From an uncultured Atopobium sp. (GTDB taxonomy: Bacteria; Actinomycetota; Coriobacteriia; Coriobacteriales; Atopobiaceae), in NCBI GenBank assembly GCA_938045565.1, contig CALIAZ010000003.1, positions 62,001 to 126,000 on the forward strand: DNA of 64,000 nt. The letters run 5' to 3'. Both the position numbers and the translations under genes were made by a program. Below, piece after piece: positions 42,765-50,410 of this stretch (positions within the stretch are counted from its first letter, which is position 1; each line of letters opens with the position of its first letter). A model generated the notes under the pieces. The model was not told the origin of the DNA, searched no databases, and worked only from the letters and a program-made list of their open reading frames with translations.

Positions 42765-43733
42765 TTATGCATCTTTTTCTAAATCCTGAACGATTTTTTC
42801 CAAACGCAGCAATCGGTGATACATAGCGGACTTGGATACGGGTGGTACAAACGACTCCCCTAGCGCTGATAATGACAGCTCAGGGTTATCTTTTCGCGCA
42901 AGACAAAAATCTCTGACCGCTGGCGGCAGGGCTCTGAGTCCAACGAGTTTCTCGGCCTTTTCTATGAGCGCTAACTGGTCTGCCGCTGCATTTGAAGAGC
43001 GTGTTTGATTTGCCATCTCTGCGTTAACAACTCGGTTGACGTTGTTGCGATAATGCTTTTGCACACGCGTAAATGCAATAGCGCGCGCCATAGTTGGCGC
43101 ACCAATCTCTCGCAAAAACTTGATGATATCGTCAGAGCTCTTAAGGTAGACGGCATAAATTTCTCTGGTGCGCATCAGAGTGTTGGTGTGCCGATTACGA
43201 TGATTAAGGCGTGCTTTGACGCCAATGGATCCCATAAGTTTTACCAGTTCAGTGGCAAATCTTTCTCCCGAGACAGCAATCTCTAGGTGAAAATCTTTTA
43301 AGGGATCAGCCAAAAATCCGCCCGCCATAAATGCTCCGCGCAAAAAAGCACGCTGCGCTTGCTTGGTACGGACAACACTCTTTGGAATGCCGCTTACCAG
43401 GCCTTCTCCCGGTATGTAAATACCAAGAGCAGAAAGTGCTTCTGCAAGCGAGTCCTGATTGGAAATCTCAAGCAAATAGTTGCGTTTCTTATGCATGATA
43501 GAGCGGCGGTACTCAACGGAAGTACCCAAGTCAAACAGACGGCGAGAAGAACTAATAACTGTACGGGCAACCGTGCCAGTCTCGGTAACAATGCGAACGG
43601 CAAATTTACCAGGACCGTGCATCGACAACGTGCCCGAAACACGAATAAGCGCAGAAAGCTGTGCTAATTCACACTCCGTCTGAAGTTCTGGTACGCTGAC
43701 CAGCTCATTTTTTACCAGGGCTGTATAGGACAT
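42765..43733 (-). CDS. whiA: WhiA, conserved DNA-binding regulator
   Basis: A 322-residue protein with an N-terminal LAGLIDADG-derived domain (about 1-210) and a C-terminal helix-turn-helix (LSLSALGESFVPPVSKSAMYHRL). In Streptomyces it works with WhiB in division control; in Bacillus it affects chromosome segregation. It starts 13 bases after rapZ. The yvcK/cofD-type gene that often stands between them is missing here. Confidence 0.95.
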   Translation of the reverse strand: MSYTALVKNELVSVPELQTECELAQLSALIRVSGTLSMHGPGKFAVRIVTETGTVARTVISSSRRLFDLGTSVEYRRSIMHKKRNYLLEISNQDSLAEALSALGIYIPGEGLVSGIPKSVVRTKQAQRAFLRGAFMAGGFLADPLKDFHLEIAVSGERFATELVKLMGSIGVKARLNHRNRHTNTLMRTREIYAVYLKSSDDIIKFLREIGAPTMARAIAFTRVQKHYRNNVNRVVNAEMANQTRSSNAAADQLALIEKAEKLVGLRALPPAVRDFCLARKDNPELSLSALGESFVPPVSKSAMYHRLLRLEKIVQDLEKDA

Positions 43734-43746
43734 GGCAGACTAACTT

Positions 43747-44664
43747 CTACTCAGCCTGCTGAGACTTCTTCTGAGCCGCATCAAGATCGCGATGAAAGAG
43801 CGTTACGCGATATCCCTGGCTGGTAAGATGCTCTGCAGTAGCACGTGCAATTGCAACACTTCTATGCTGGCCGCCCGTGCAGCCCACCGCAATGGAAAGC
43901 AGACTCTTGCCCTCCTGAACATAGCCAGGCATAACCACATCTAGCAGCTCAAACCAAGATTTAAGGAATTTCTTGGTAGTACCATGCGTAAGAACAAACT
44001 GAGCTACTGGCTCATCAAGACCCGTAAGTGGCCTGAGCTCTGGATCATAGTAAGGATTGGGCAGGAAGCGCACATCAATCATAAGGTCGGCCTCAACGGG
44101 CAAACCGTTTTTAAAGCCAAAGGAAAACACACTGACATCCATGAGCTGCTGTTCAGCAAGCTCTGAAAATGCGCGACGAAGGCGACTCTTTAACGTATTG
44201 GTGCGCATGGACGAGGTGTCTAGGACAACATCTGCCAGCGCTTTTATGTCTTGAAGCTGAGCGCGTTCCCTAGAGATTGCAGATGAGAGATTTTCTCCCT
44301 CCTGCGCCAAAGGATGACGACGGCGATTCTCGCTATAGCGACGCATGAGCACTTCATCTGAAGAGTCCAGATACACAATCTTGTAGGTGAGCTCGTGATC
44401 TGCAAGAGACTTCAGCGCTTCGGAGATGTCATCAAAAAGACCTTGCGAGCGCAAATCACAGGTAACAGCCAAGTGACGACCAACACCCGTGTTAATGCCC
44501 ACAAGGTTAGAAAGCTGCAAAATAAGAGCTGGTGGTAGGTTATCAATGCAGAAATAACCCATGTCCTCAAACACATGAAGCGCCTGCGTGCGACCCGATC
44601 CAGACATACCCGTAATAATGACAATGTCGGGAATAACTGAAGGTGTAGGATCGTTTTTCTTCAC
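43747..44664 (-). CDS. rapZ: RapZ/YvcJ family nucleotide-binding protein
   Basis: A 305-residue P-loop protein; in E. coli RapZ adapts RNase E to small RNAs, elsewhere it binds nucleotides. The P-loop reads GMSGSGRT: the usual Lys is Arg, as I recall for many actinobacterial members. Further marks: GYFCIDNLPPALI, YLDSSDEVLMRRYSE, a C-terminal domain with VGCTGGQHRSVAIA. First gene of the rapZ-whiA pair, directly after the sialic-acid island. Confidence 0.94.
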   Translation of the reverse strand: MKKNDPTPSVIPDIVIITGMSGSGRTQALHVFEDMGYFCIDNLPPALILQLSNLVGINTGVGRHLAVTCDLRSQGLFDDISEALKSLADHELTYKIVYLDSSDEVLMRRYSENRRRHPLAQEGENLSSAISRERAQLQDIKALADVVLDTSSMRTNTLKSRLRRAFSELAEQQLMDVSVFSFGFKNGLPVEADLMIDVRFLPNPYYDPELRPLTGLDEPVAQFVLTHGTTKKFLKSWFELLDVVMPGYVQEGKSLLSIAVGCTGGQHRSVAIARATAEHLTSQGYRVTLFHRDLDAAQKKSQQAE

Positions 44665-44710
44665 AGGCGCTCCTTAAATACGTGACGAGAAAACCTTACC
44701 GCTCCAAGCG

Positions 44711-45400
44711 CTAATCCTCAAGTGCTGCTACAAACCAAGAGGTAATTGAAGTTGGATGCGTAATAGCAGTACCTGAAACAACTGCCCAAGCTCCTGCATC
44801 AAGAGCATCTTTTGCGTCTTGTGGCGTGTGCACGTGACCCTCGCAAATGATGGCAATACCTGGGAACTCGGTAGTTGCCTGCTTGAGAAGGGCAATGTCA
44901 GGGCCATCATCAAGTGTTGTATCAATAGCAGCCTTATTGTGAGAAAGCGTGGTTGAAACAAGGTCACAACCAGCGGCAACAGCACGACGGATATCGTCCA
45001 TAGTCATGCAGTCAGCCATAATCAGTACGTCAGACTCTGCACGGAGTGCCGCAACGGTCTCTTCAAAGGTTCTACCATCTGGCCTTGGGCGGTCTGTTGC
45101 ATCCAAAGCAACAACGTCTGCACCTGCGTGAATGCAAGCACGTGCATGGCGAAGCGTAGGAGTAATGTAGACGCCTTCATGACCCTCTTTCCAGAGGCCA
45201 ATAACAGGAATTTCAACCCTACCCTTAATGGCAGAGATATCAGACAAGCCCTGGCACCTAATAGCAGCAGCACCGCCAAGCTCACAAGCACGTGCAATCT
45301 GAGCCATGGTCTCTGGATGCCTCATAGGCTCACCAGGATACGCCTGGACGCTAACGATGAGTTTTCCTTTAAGTGACTCAACAAGCTCTGAGTGTGCCAC
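44711..45400 (-). CDS. nanE: N-acetylmannosamine-6-phosphate 2-epimerase NanE
   Basis: A 229-residue TIM-barrel enzyme converting ManNAc-6-P to GlcNAc-6-P in sialic-acid catabolism. Family segments: LIVSVQAYPGEPM, GAAAIRCQG, PVIGLWKEG, DVVALDATDRPRP, GCDLVSTTLSHN, ICEGHVHTP and a phosphate-binding AVVSGTAITHP. Starts with GTG after AAGGAGAATACC. Last gene of the island, 106 bases after nanK with a hairpin between. Confidence 0.93.
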   Translation of the reverse strand: MAHSELVESLKGKLIVSVQAYPGEPMRHPETMAQIARACELGGAAAIRCQGLSDISAIKGRVEIPVIGLWKEGHEGVYITPTLRHARACIHAGADVVALDATDRPRPDGRTFEETVAALRAESDVLIMADCMTMDDIRRAVAAGCDLVSTTLSHNKAAIDTTLDDGPDIALLKQATTEFPGIAIICEGHVHTPQDAKDALDAGAWAVVSGTAITHPTSITSWFVAALED

Positions 45401-45467
45401 GGTATTCTCCTTACAAGAATGTACGTACGTTAAAGGTATGTGTCTTTGCGGCGTGCTGGATCAGCAA

Positions 45468-45497
45468 GCCAAGTCAGCAAGCTATTAGTGACTTGGC
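45468..45497 (-). terminator. Hairpin between nanK and nanE
   Basis: GCCAAGTCA pairs with TGACTTGGC over a 12-base loop, beginning 9 bases after the nanK stop codon region on the minus strand. No T-run follows, so it is more likely an mRNA-stabilising or attenuating hairpin. Confidence 0.5.
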
Positions 45498-45506
45498 GCT
45501 TCTTGC

Positions 45507-46496
45507 CTAAAGACGCGTCTCTAAATAGCCAGGTAGAACAAGGTTTTCTGCAGCGCCAATAAGAGGAGCTTCTCCGCCGAGAGTGCCCTTCACAATAGGC
45601 GTTGCCTGAACAGGAGGCATAGCCTGCAGCTTAAATGCAGCTTCAAGTGCCTCGTGCCAGTACTTGCCGCACTCTGCAACCGAGCCAGACAGGATGATGA
45701 CAGAGGGGTCAAGCATGTTGCACATGCTGCCCAAGACCTCACCGAGCGCGCGGCCTGAGCGCTCCTCTGCAGCCTGAGCGATCTTCTCGCCAGCAAGAGC
45801 TCTGCGATCAATCTCCGCGCCATCAAGAGCAGAACCATCTTCAAGCGTATTGGAGCCGCCAAGACGGACATACTCGCGAATAATGCCAGGACCTGCAGAA
45901 ACAGGCTCAAGGTGAGAAGTTCCACCACAAGGACAATCAACGCCTGCAGCCGCTGGAGTTGCAACGTGACCAATGTGGCCAGCCTCGTCGTGAGCACCCA
46001 GCATCAAGATGCCGTGGTTCACAAAGGCGCCACCAATGCCCGTGCCAACCGCTACGGTTAAAACGCTGTCTTTACCATGGCCAGCACCGTGACGAGCCTC
46101 GCCCAGAGCATGGGCGTGAACGTCATTGAGAACGCTGCAGGGAAGGTCAAACTCACTGGTAACTGCTGAGCCAAGAGCAGTTCCGCCCCAGCCTGGCATA
46201 AGCTCGTTTGCGTAGGTGATGTCTCCGGTGCGAGGGTCTACAACGCCAGCAGAAGAAATACCCACGCCAGAGATAGTAAGGCCCAGCTCTTCTGCGCGAG
46301 AAAGGGCCTCTCTAATTGCCTGCAGAACGGTGGCAAGAACCTGCTTGCCACCCTCTTTTGCGTTAGTTGGGACCTTCTTTACGGACTGGACGTTTGGAGC
46401 GTCGGTGCCGTTAAGGGTGACTATGCCACAGGCAATTTTTGTGCCGCCGATATCAACCGCACAAACATGTGTTGGAGAAACAAACTTAGAGTCCAT
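45507..46496 (-). CDS. nanK: ROK-family kinase, probable N-acetylmannosamine kinase NanK
   Basis: A 329-residue sugar kinase. ATP-binding DIGGTKIACG near residue 15, catalytic Asp in LNDVHAHALGEA, ROK consensus region AVGTGIGGAFVNHG, and the zinc site HIGH ... CPCGGTSHLEPV. It phosphorylates ManNAc in the nan pathway, judged by its place between the lyase and nanE. It starts 15 bases after the lyase gene and has AGAAGGGA before the ATG. A glucokinase role is possible on sequence alone. Confidence 0.87.
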   Translation of the reverse strand: MDSKFVSPTHVCAVDIGGTKIACGIVTLNGTDAPNVQSVKKVPTNAKEGGKQVLATVLQAIREALSRAEELGLTISGVGISSAGVVDPRTGDITYANELMPGWGGTALGSAVTSEFDLPCSVLNDVHAHALGEARHGAGHGKDSVLTVAVGTGIGGAFVNHGILMLGAHDEAGHIGHVATPAAAGVDCPCGGTSHLEPVSAGPGIIREYVRLGGSNTLEDGSALDGAEIDRRALAGEKIAQAAEERSGRALGEVLGSMCNMLDPSVIILSGSVAECGKYWHEALEAAFKLQAMPPVQATPIVKGTLGGEAPLIGAAENLVLPGYLETRL

Positions 46497-46511
46497 GGTG
46501 TCCCTTCTTGT

Positions 46512-47435
46512 TTAGAGAAGGCCGTTTGCAATTAGAACCTGCTTGATTGCCTCGCGGTTCTGACCGTCAAGTGGCTTAACAGGACGAGGCATCTGGTCAG
46601 AATCAAAGATGCCCATGAGGTTAAGTGCGCACTTGAATGCACCAACGCCAGCACCATAGCCCTGAACGCCTGTAGTGACATCAAAGATATGGGAAATCTC
46701 GTTGAGTCGGTCCTGCTCACGCTTGACCTCTACCCAGTTACCTTCCTGAGCTGCCTTCCACATACGGACGTAGCCCTCTGGCTCAACATTAGCAAGACCA
46801 GGAACGGAACCGTCAGCGCCAGAGAGAAGAGCGCCGTCAACAACAATCTCGTGACCAGTCAGAAGAGTGAGAGGATGACCGTTCTTCTCGTTCTCCTGAA
46901 CAAGATACCTAAAGGAAACGTCATCGCCAGAAGAGTCCTTAACGCCTGCAAGAACGCCCTCTGCGCCCAAACGAGCAAGCATCTTCCAAGGAAGCTTAGT
47001 GTGAACGCAGACAGGAATGTCATACGCAAACAGAGGTGCGTCCAGCTCCTGGTGGAGGATGCGGAAGTGCTCCTCAACATCAGCTGGGCCGCCAAGTGCG
47101 TAGAAAGGAGCGGTTGCTACAAGAGCGTCTGCGCCCAGTGCGAGGGCACGGCGACCATGCTCCAGAACGCGCTCGATCTCGGTATCAATGATACCCACAA
47201 GGACCGGAACGCGGTGGTCAACAATGCGAACAGCCTCGCGAACAATCTGATCACGACGCTCATCAGTTGCAAAGACAACCTCGCCAGAAGAGCCGAGGAA
47301 GAACAGGCCGTCTACGCCAGCCTCAATAAGACGGTTAATGGAGCGCTCAAACGACACAACATCAAGCTGATGGTCTGGGGTATCTGGGGTTACAACTGGT
47401 GGAACAACACCGCTAAATGGTACGTTACTGGACAT
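46512..47435 (-). CDS. nanA: DHDPS/N-acetylneuraminate lyase family aldolase, probable sialate lyase
   Basis: A 307-residue TIM-barrel aldolase that should split N-acetylneuraminate to ManNAc and pyruvate. Family features: pyruvate carboxylate-binding GSSGE (GSTGE is usual), Tyr in FAYDIPV, Schiff-base Lys in GVKDSS. The subfamily cannot be fixed by eye, and DHDPS-like or 2-keto-sugar aldolases look similar; the assignment rests on its neighbours nanK, nanE and the sialate-type importer. AAAGGA precedes the ATG. Confidence 0.78.
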   Translation of the reverse strand: MSSNVPFSGVVPPVVTPDTPDHQLDVVSFERSINRLIEAGVDGLFFLGSSGEVVFATDERRDQIVREAVRIVDHRVPVLVGIIDTEIERVLEHGRRALALGADALVATAPFYALGGPADVEEHFRILHQELDAPLFAYDIPVCVHTKLPWKMLARLGAEGVLAGVKDSSGDDVSFRYLVQENEKNGHPLTLLTGHEIVVDGALLSGADGSVPGLANVEPEGYVRMWKAAQEGNWVEVKREQDRLNEISHIFDVTTGVQGYGAGVGAFKCALNLMGIFDSDQMPRPVKPLDGQNREAIKQVLIANGLL

Positions 47436-47452
47436 GCTTTATCCTTTCACAC

Positions 47453-47467
47453 GTTGGAAAATCCAAC
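47453..47467 (-). promoter_or_regulatory. Palindromic operator candidate upstream of nanA
   Basis: GTTGGA-AAA-TCCAAC, a perfect 6-3-6 palindrome 18-32 bases upstream of the nanA start. A site for a sugar-responsive repressor (RpiR-, GntR- or LacI-type) is possible; no regulator gene lies in the window. Confidence 0.45.
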
Positions 47468-47552
47468 TGGTTTCATACAACAATGTACTGAAGTAGCCGA
47501 CCAAAGCATTGATCAAAAGCAACTTCAAAGAACCTACGTAATTATAGTCCGC

Positions 47553-48485
47553 TTAGTTATGACAAAGTCCTGATATAACCTCGCAGAGATAGTTGATTTG
47601 CTCGTTCTCAAATTGATTGATGCGCTCGTGGCCAAACTTGGGATACACACACATCTCTTTCTGTCCTGGCAGGCGATTGTACAGCGCAAACGTTCCCTCG
47701 GTTGGCGCGCACTGGTCCAGCAGGGCCGTGCCGATAAGCGCAGGTACTCGCACCAGCTCGGCCGCGCACGCGCTGTCGAGAAGACCGACTGCGTCGATAG
47801 CTGCATCTGACTGCGGGGTGTCTCCGCACCCGACAACCGTGCGCAGGGTTGTTGCGTTGTCGGCAAAGAGCGGATTCAGCGCCATGGTAGCGCTCACTTC
47901 CTTGGGCAGAAGCGCAGCCGCAAACAATGCCTGCGAACCGCCTAGACCTTCTCCCCAGGTGACAGCTGTGCGCCCGAGGAAACGCGAGGCAACCGCGGTG
48001 GTTACCAGCGCGTCGTCGATGAGCTGCTTGAGCGTGGAGGATGCGGCGTCATCCGGGTTGATAAGCGCGTGAGCAAGCTCCTCTGCGGTAAAGGTTCCCC
48101 TCCAAGCGTCTTTGAGCTGAGCTTCGCATGGACGAGCCTCCAGAGCCACAACAGGCAGACCAAATGCCGAGAAGCGCAAAAGGTGCAGCCAGCTGCGCAC
48201 TCCCCGACCAAGATCGGAGAAAAGCACCACTGCTGGTAGCTCTGCCGTCGACACACCCGCTGGAAGAATGACGCGAGCGCTCAGCTGCGTCTGGTCAGTT
48301 GAGGCAAAGGTGATGCGCTTGAACGTTGCGATCTGGGTAGCAGACGGAAGCTCAACTTCACTCTCTACCTGCACATTTTGTGCGAACGCTACAGACTTCT
48401 CCCAAAATGATTCAAAGTTTGATGGTCTAAGCCAAGCGCCGCGATAAGAACGAGCATCTTCAAGCCTTTGTGTTAAACCCCTCAT
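47553..48485 (-). CDS. Acetylxylan-esterase-like protein lacking the catalytic serine
   Basis: A 310-residue alpha/beta-hydrolase-like paralogue of the next gene upstream. The general fold, the acid (ALLDQ) and the His (FGHERI) are kept, but the nucleophile elbow reads VTWGEGLGGSQ (about 175-185) where the paralogue has VNGASQGGG, so no Ser sits at the elbow. The HGY oxyanion segment is SDL, and the DNPGQGGRS block reads EARPCEAQL. It probably does not hydrolyse esters; a binding or partner role with the active copy is possible. ATG overlaps the upstream stop by four bases (ATGA); start chosen at 48485 with GGTGGGAG in front. Confidence 0.75.
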   Translation of the reverse strand: MRGLTQRLEDARSYRGAWLRPSNFESFWEKSVAFAQNVQVESEVELPSATQIATFKRITFASTDQTQLSARVILPAGVSTAELPAVVLFSDLGRGVRSWLHLLRFSAFGLPVVALEARPCEAQLKDAWRGTFTAEELAHALINPDDAASSTLKQLIDDALVTTAVASRFLGRTAVTWGEGLGGSQALFAAALLPKEVSATMALNPLFADNATTLRTVVGCGDTPQSDAAIDAVGLLDSACAAELVRVPALIGTALLDQCAPTEGTFALYNRLPGQKEMCVYPKFGHERINQFENEQINYLCEVISGLCHN

Positions 48486-49522
48486 GCTCCCACCTCGCAT
48501 TCTGCTTGAGCAGGAAATGAGGAATCCAACTCTTTAAGAGCTTGCTCTCCATTTTCTGAGCAGAAGAAATCAATGATCTTATCGTCAAAATCACCAATCT
48601 CTTCATGCGCGTAGCCTGGATACAGCAGATGCCTCTTTGAGCAGGTCAGAGCATTGTAAGCAGCAAACTGAGCCTCTGGTGGGACAACCGGATCATCAAG
48701 TCCGGTACCAAAAAGCACAGGACAGGTAACCAGACGTGCAAAATTGGCTGAATCAATGTAGGCAAGCTTTGCAAAGACCTCATCAACGCGAGAACCGTCT
48801 GCATCAAACCAACGGGAATAATAACGAATCCCCTCGTAGGCAACTTCGTCAGCATTAAGCTCCCATACGCACCTAAAATCGGTAAGGAAGGGATATAGAA
48901 TTGCTGCTCTATTGACAAGGTCTGGGTTAAGTGCACAGGTAGCAAGACCAATGCCGCCACCCTGCGAGGCGCCGTTCACAAAAATGCGGTCTGTATCAAT
49001 GCCTTCAAGCTGGCGAACAATTCTGCAGAGCAAGCGAATGTTCTGATACAGGTGCACAAAGTAAAGATCCTGTACTGGTCCGTCCAATCCAAGCACCAAA
49101 TGACCAGAAACGGTAGTGCTCTTATATGAGCTTCCGTCCAAACTACGGCCACCCTGTCCAGGGTTATCAAGCGCAATCAGTGAGCAGCCCAAACCTAAAA
49201 ATGAGCTCTGCTCAAACCAACTGCGAGAAGATCCTGGATAGCCATGGAACTGCAGAACAAGTGGAGTTTGTACGCCTAAGGTAGTCTGTGGTCGCAGGTA
49301 CTTTGCATAGACTTCCGCGCCATCAATACCCACAAACGTCAAATCAAAAAAGTGAGCTGAAGCAGATGACGTGACCTCTGTTGAAGGAACAATCTGCCAG
49401 CTGAGAGGAGCGTTATCTGCTTCCTCCATACGTGCCTTCCAAAACGCCTCAAAATCCGAAGGATAAGGCGTCAAAGCATGAGCTGCCTTCAATTCTGCAA
49501 GCTCAAGCGTTTCTTGGTGCAT
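48482..49522 (-). CDS. Acetylxylan esterase / cephalosporin-C deacetylase family (probable sugar O-acetylesterase)
   Basis: A 346-residue cytosolic AXE1-family deacetylase. Catalytic Ser in VNGASQGGGIG, Asp in GTGLDDPVVPP, His in PGYAHEEI; oxyanion motif QFHGYPGSS. It has no signal peptide, so it acts on imported sugars. Pneumococcal relatives deacetylate O-acetyl sialic acids, and this gene sits between a sialate-type importer and the nan genes, so removal of O-acetyl groups before lyase cleavage is a good inference. AGGTGG lies six bases before the chosen ATG. Confidence 0.85.
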   Translation of the reverse strand: MHQETLELAELKAAHALTPYPSDFEAFWKARMEEADNAPLSWQIVPSTEVTSSASAHFFDLTFVGIDGAEVYAKYLRPQTTLGVQTPLVLQFHGYPGSSRSWFEQSSFLGLGCSLIALDNPGQGGRSLDGSSYKSTTVSGHLVLGLDGPVQDLYFVHLYQNIRLLCRIVRQLEGIDTDRIFVNGASQGGGIGLATCALNPDLVNRAAILYPFLTDFRCVWELNADEVAYEGIRYYSRWFDADGSRVDEVFAKLAYIDSANFARLVTCPVLFGTGLDDPVVPPEAQFAAYNALTCSKRHLLYPGYAHEEIGDFDDKIIDFFCSENGEQALKELDSSFPAQAECEVGA

Positions 49523-49588
49523 TGATCCACCTAACAAGCTAAAAGAGCGCAGCCTAAGCTGCGCTCTGGTCAAACAAAAACGTAAGCG

Positions 49589-50410
49589 CTACTCACCCAG
49601 TTTAGGATGAAGCAAAGATGGCGCAGCACCCAAAAGCGTCTTAGTGTAAGGATCTGTTGGATGCTCAAAGACCTGCTTAGCAGGACCATCTTCCATAATC
49701 TGGCCGTGATTCATAACAATGATGCGGTCAGAAACATAGCGGACAGTCTGGATATCGTGCGAAATAAAGATCATCGAGAGACCCAGCTCAGACTTGAGGT
49801 CTGTAAGCAGGTTCAAGATCTGTGCACGAACAGAAACGTCCAGTGCGGAAGTAGGCTCGTCAGCAATGATTGCCGATGGGTTCAGAGAAAGCGCACGTGC
49901 AATTGCAACACGCTGACGCTGACCACCAGAGAGCTGACCAGGAAGGGCGCGAAGTGCCGAATGTGGCAGTCCCACCAGGCTAACCAGCTCATTAATACGG
50001 GCTTCTCGCTCCTTCTCTGTTCCTACCTTATGTACCAGCAGTGGATCCATAAGCTGATCTTTGACAATCATGCGAGGGTTAAGAGCAGTTGCTGGGTCCT
50101 GGAAGACAACAGAGACAACGCGGCCAATCTGCTTTCTGAGCTCTGGAGTACGCTTGGTAACATCCATTCCCTTGAAGTACACATGACCGGACGTTGGTGA
50201 CTGAAGACCACACATGACATTTGCGGTAGTGGACTTTCCGCAACCGGACTCGCCAACAATACCAATGGTCTCACCAGGCATAAGCTTGAGAGAAACATTC
50301 TGTACTGCGTGGACCTTATTAGGCTTAAAGATTGAGCCTGTACGCGTCTTAAACGTAACCGAAATATCATCGAGGAAGATAATTGGCTGCTCTTCAGTTG
50401 TTGTAGCCAT
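49589..50410 (-). CDS. ABC transporter ATPase of the sialate/peptide-type importer (SatD-like)
   Basis: A 273-residue OppF/DppF-type ATPase: Walker A GESGCGKS, signature LSGGQRQR, Walker B IIADEP, switch His ISHD. It ends shortly after the ATPase core without the Cys-rich C-terminal motif. The ATG follows the stop of the permease-ATPase gene directly, with AAAGGAGGTGAGG overlapping that gene's end. Confidence 0.9.
   Translation of the reverse strand: MATTTEEQPIIFLDDISVTFKTRTGSIFKPNKVHAVQNVSLKLMPGETIGIVGESGCGKSTTANVMCGLQSPTSGHVYFKGMDVTKRTPELRKQIGRVVSVVFQDPATALNPRMIVKDQLMDPLLVHKVGTEKEREARINELVSLVGLPHSALRALPGQLSGGQRQRVAIARALSLNPSAIIADEPTSALDVSVRAQILNLLTDLKSELGLSMIFISHDIQTVRYVSDRIIVMNHGQIMEDGPAKQVFEHPTDPYTKTLLGAAPSLLHPKLGE

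Noticed and set aside
43747..44664. Loss of the RapZ P-loop lysine as evidence of inactivity
   Set aside because: Arg at this position is, as far as I recall, common in actinobacterial members, so it is lineage-typical.
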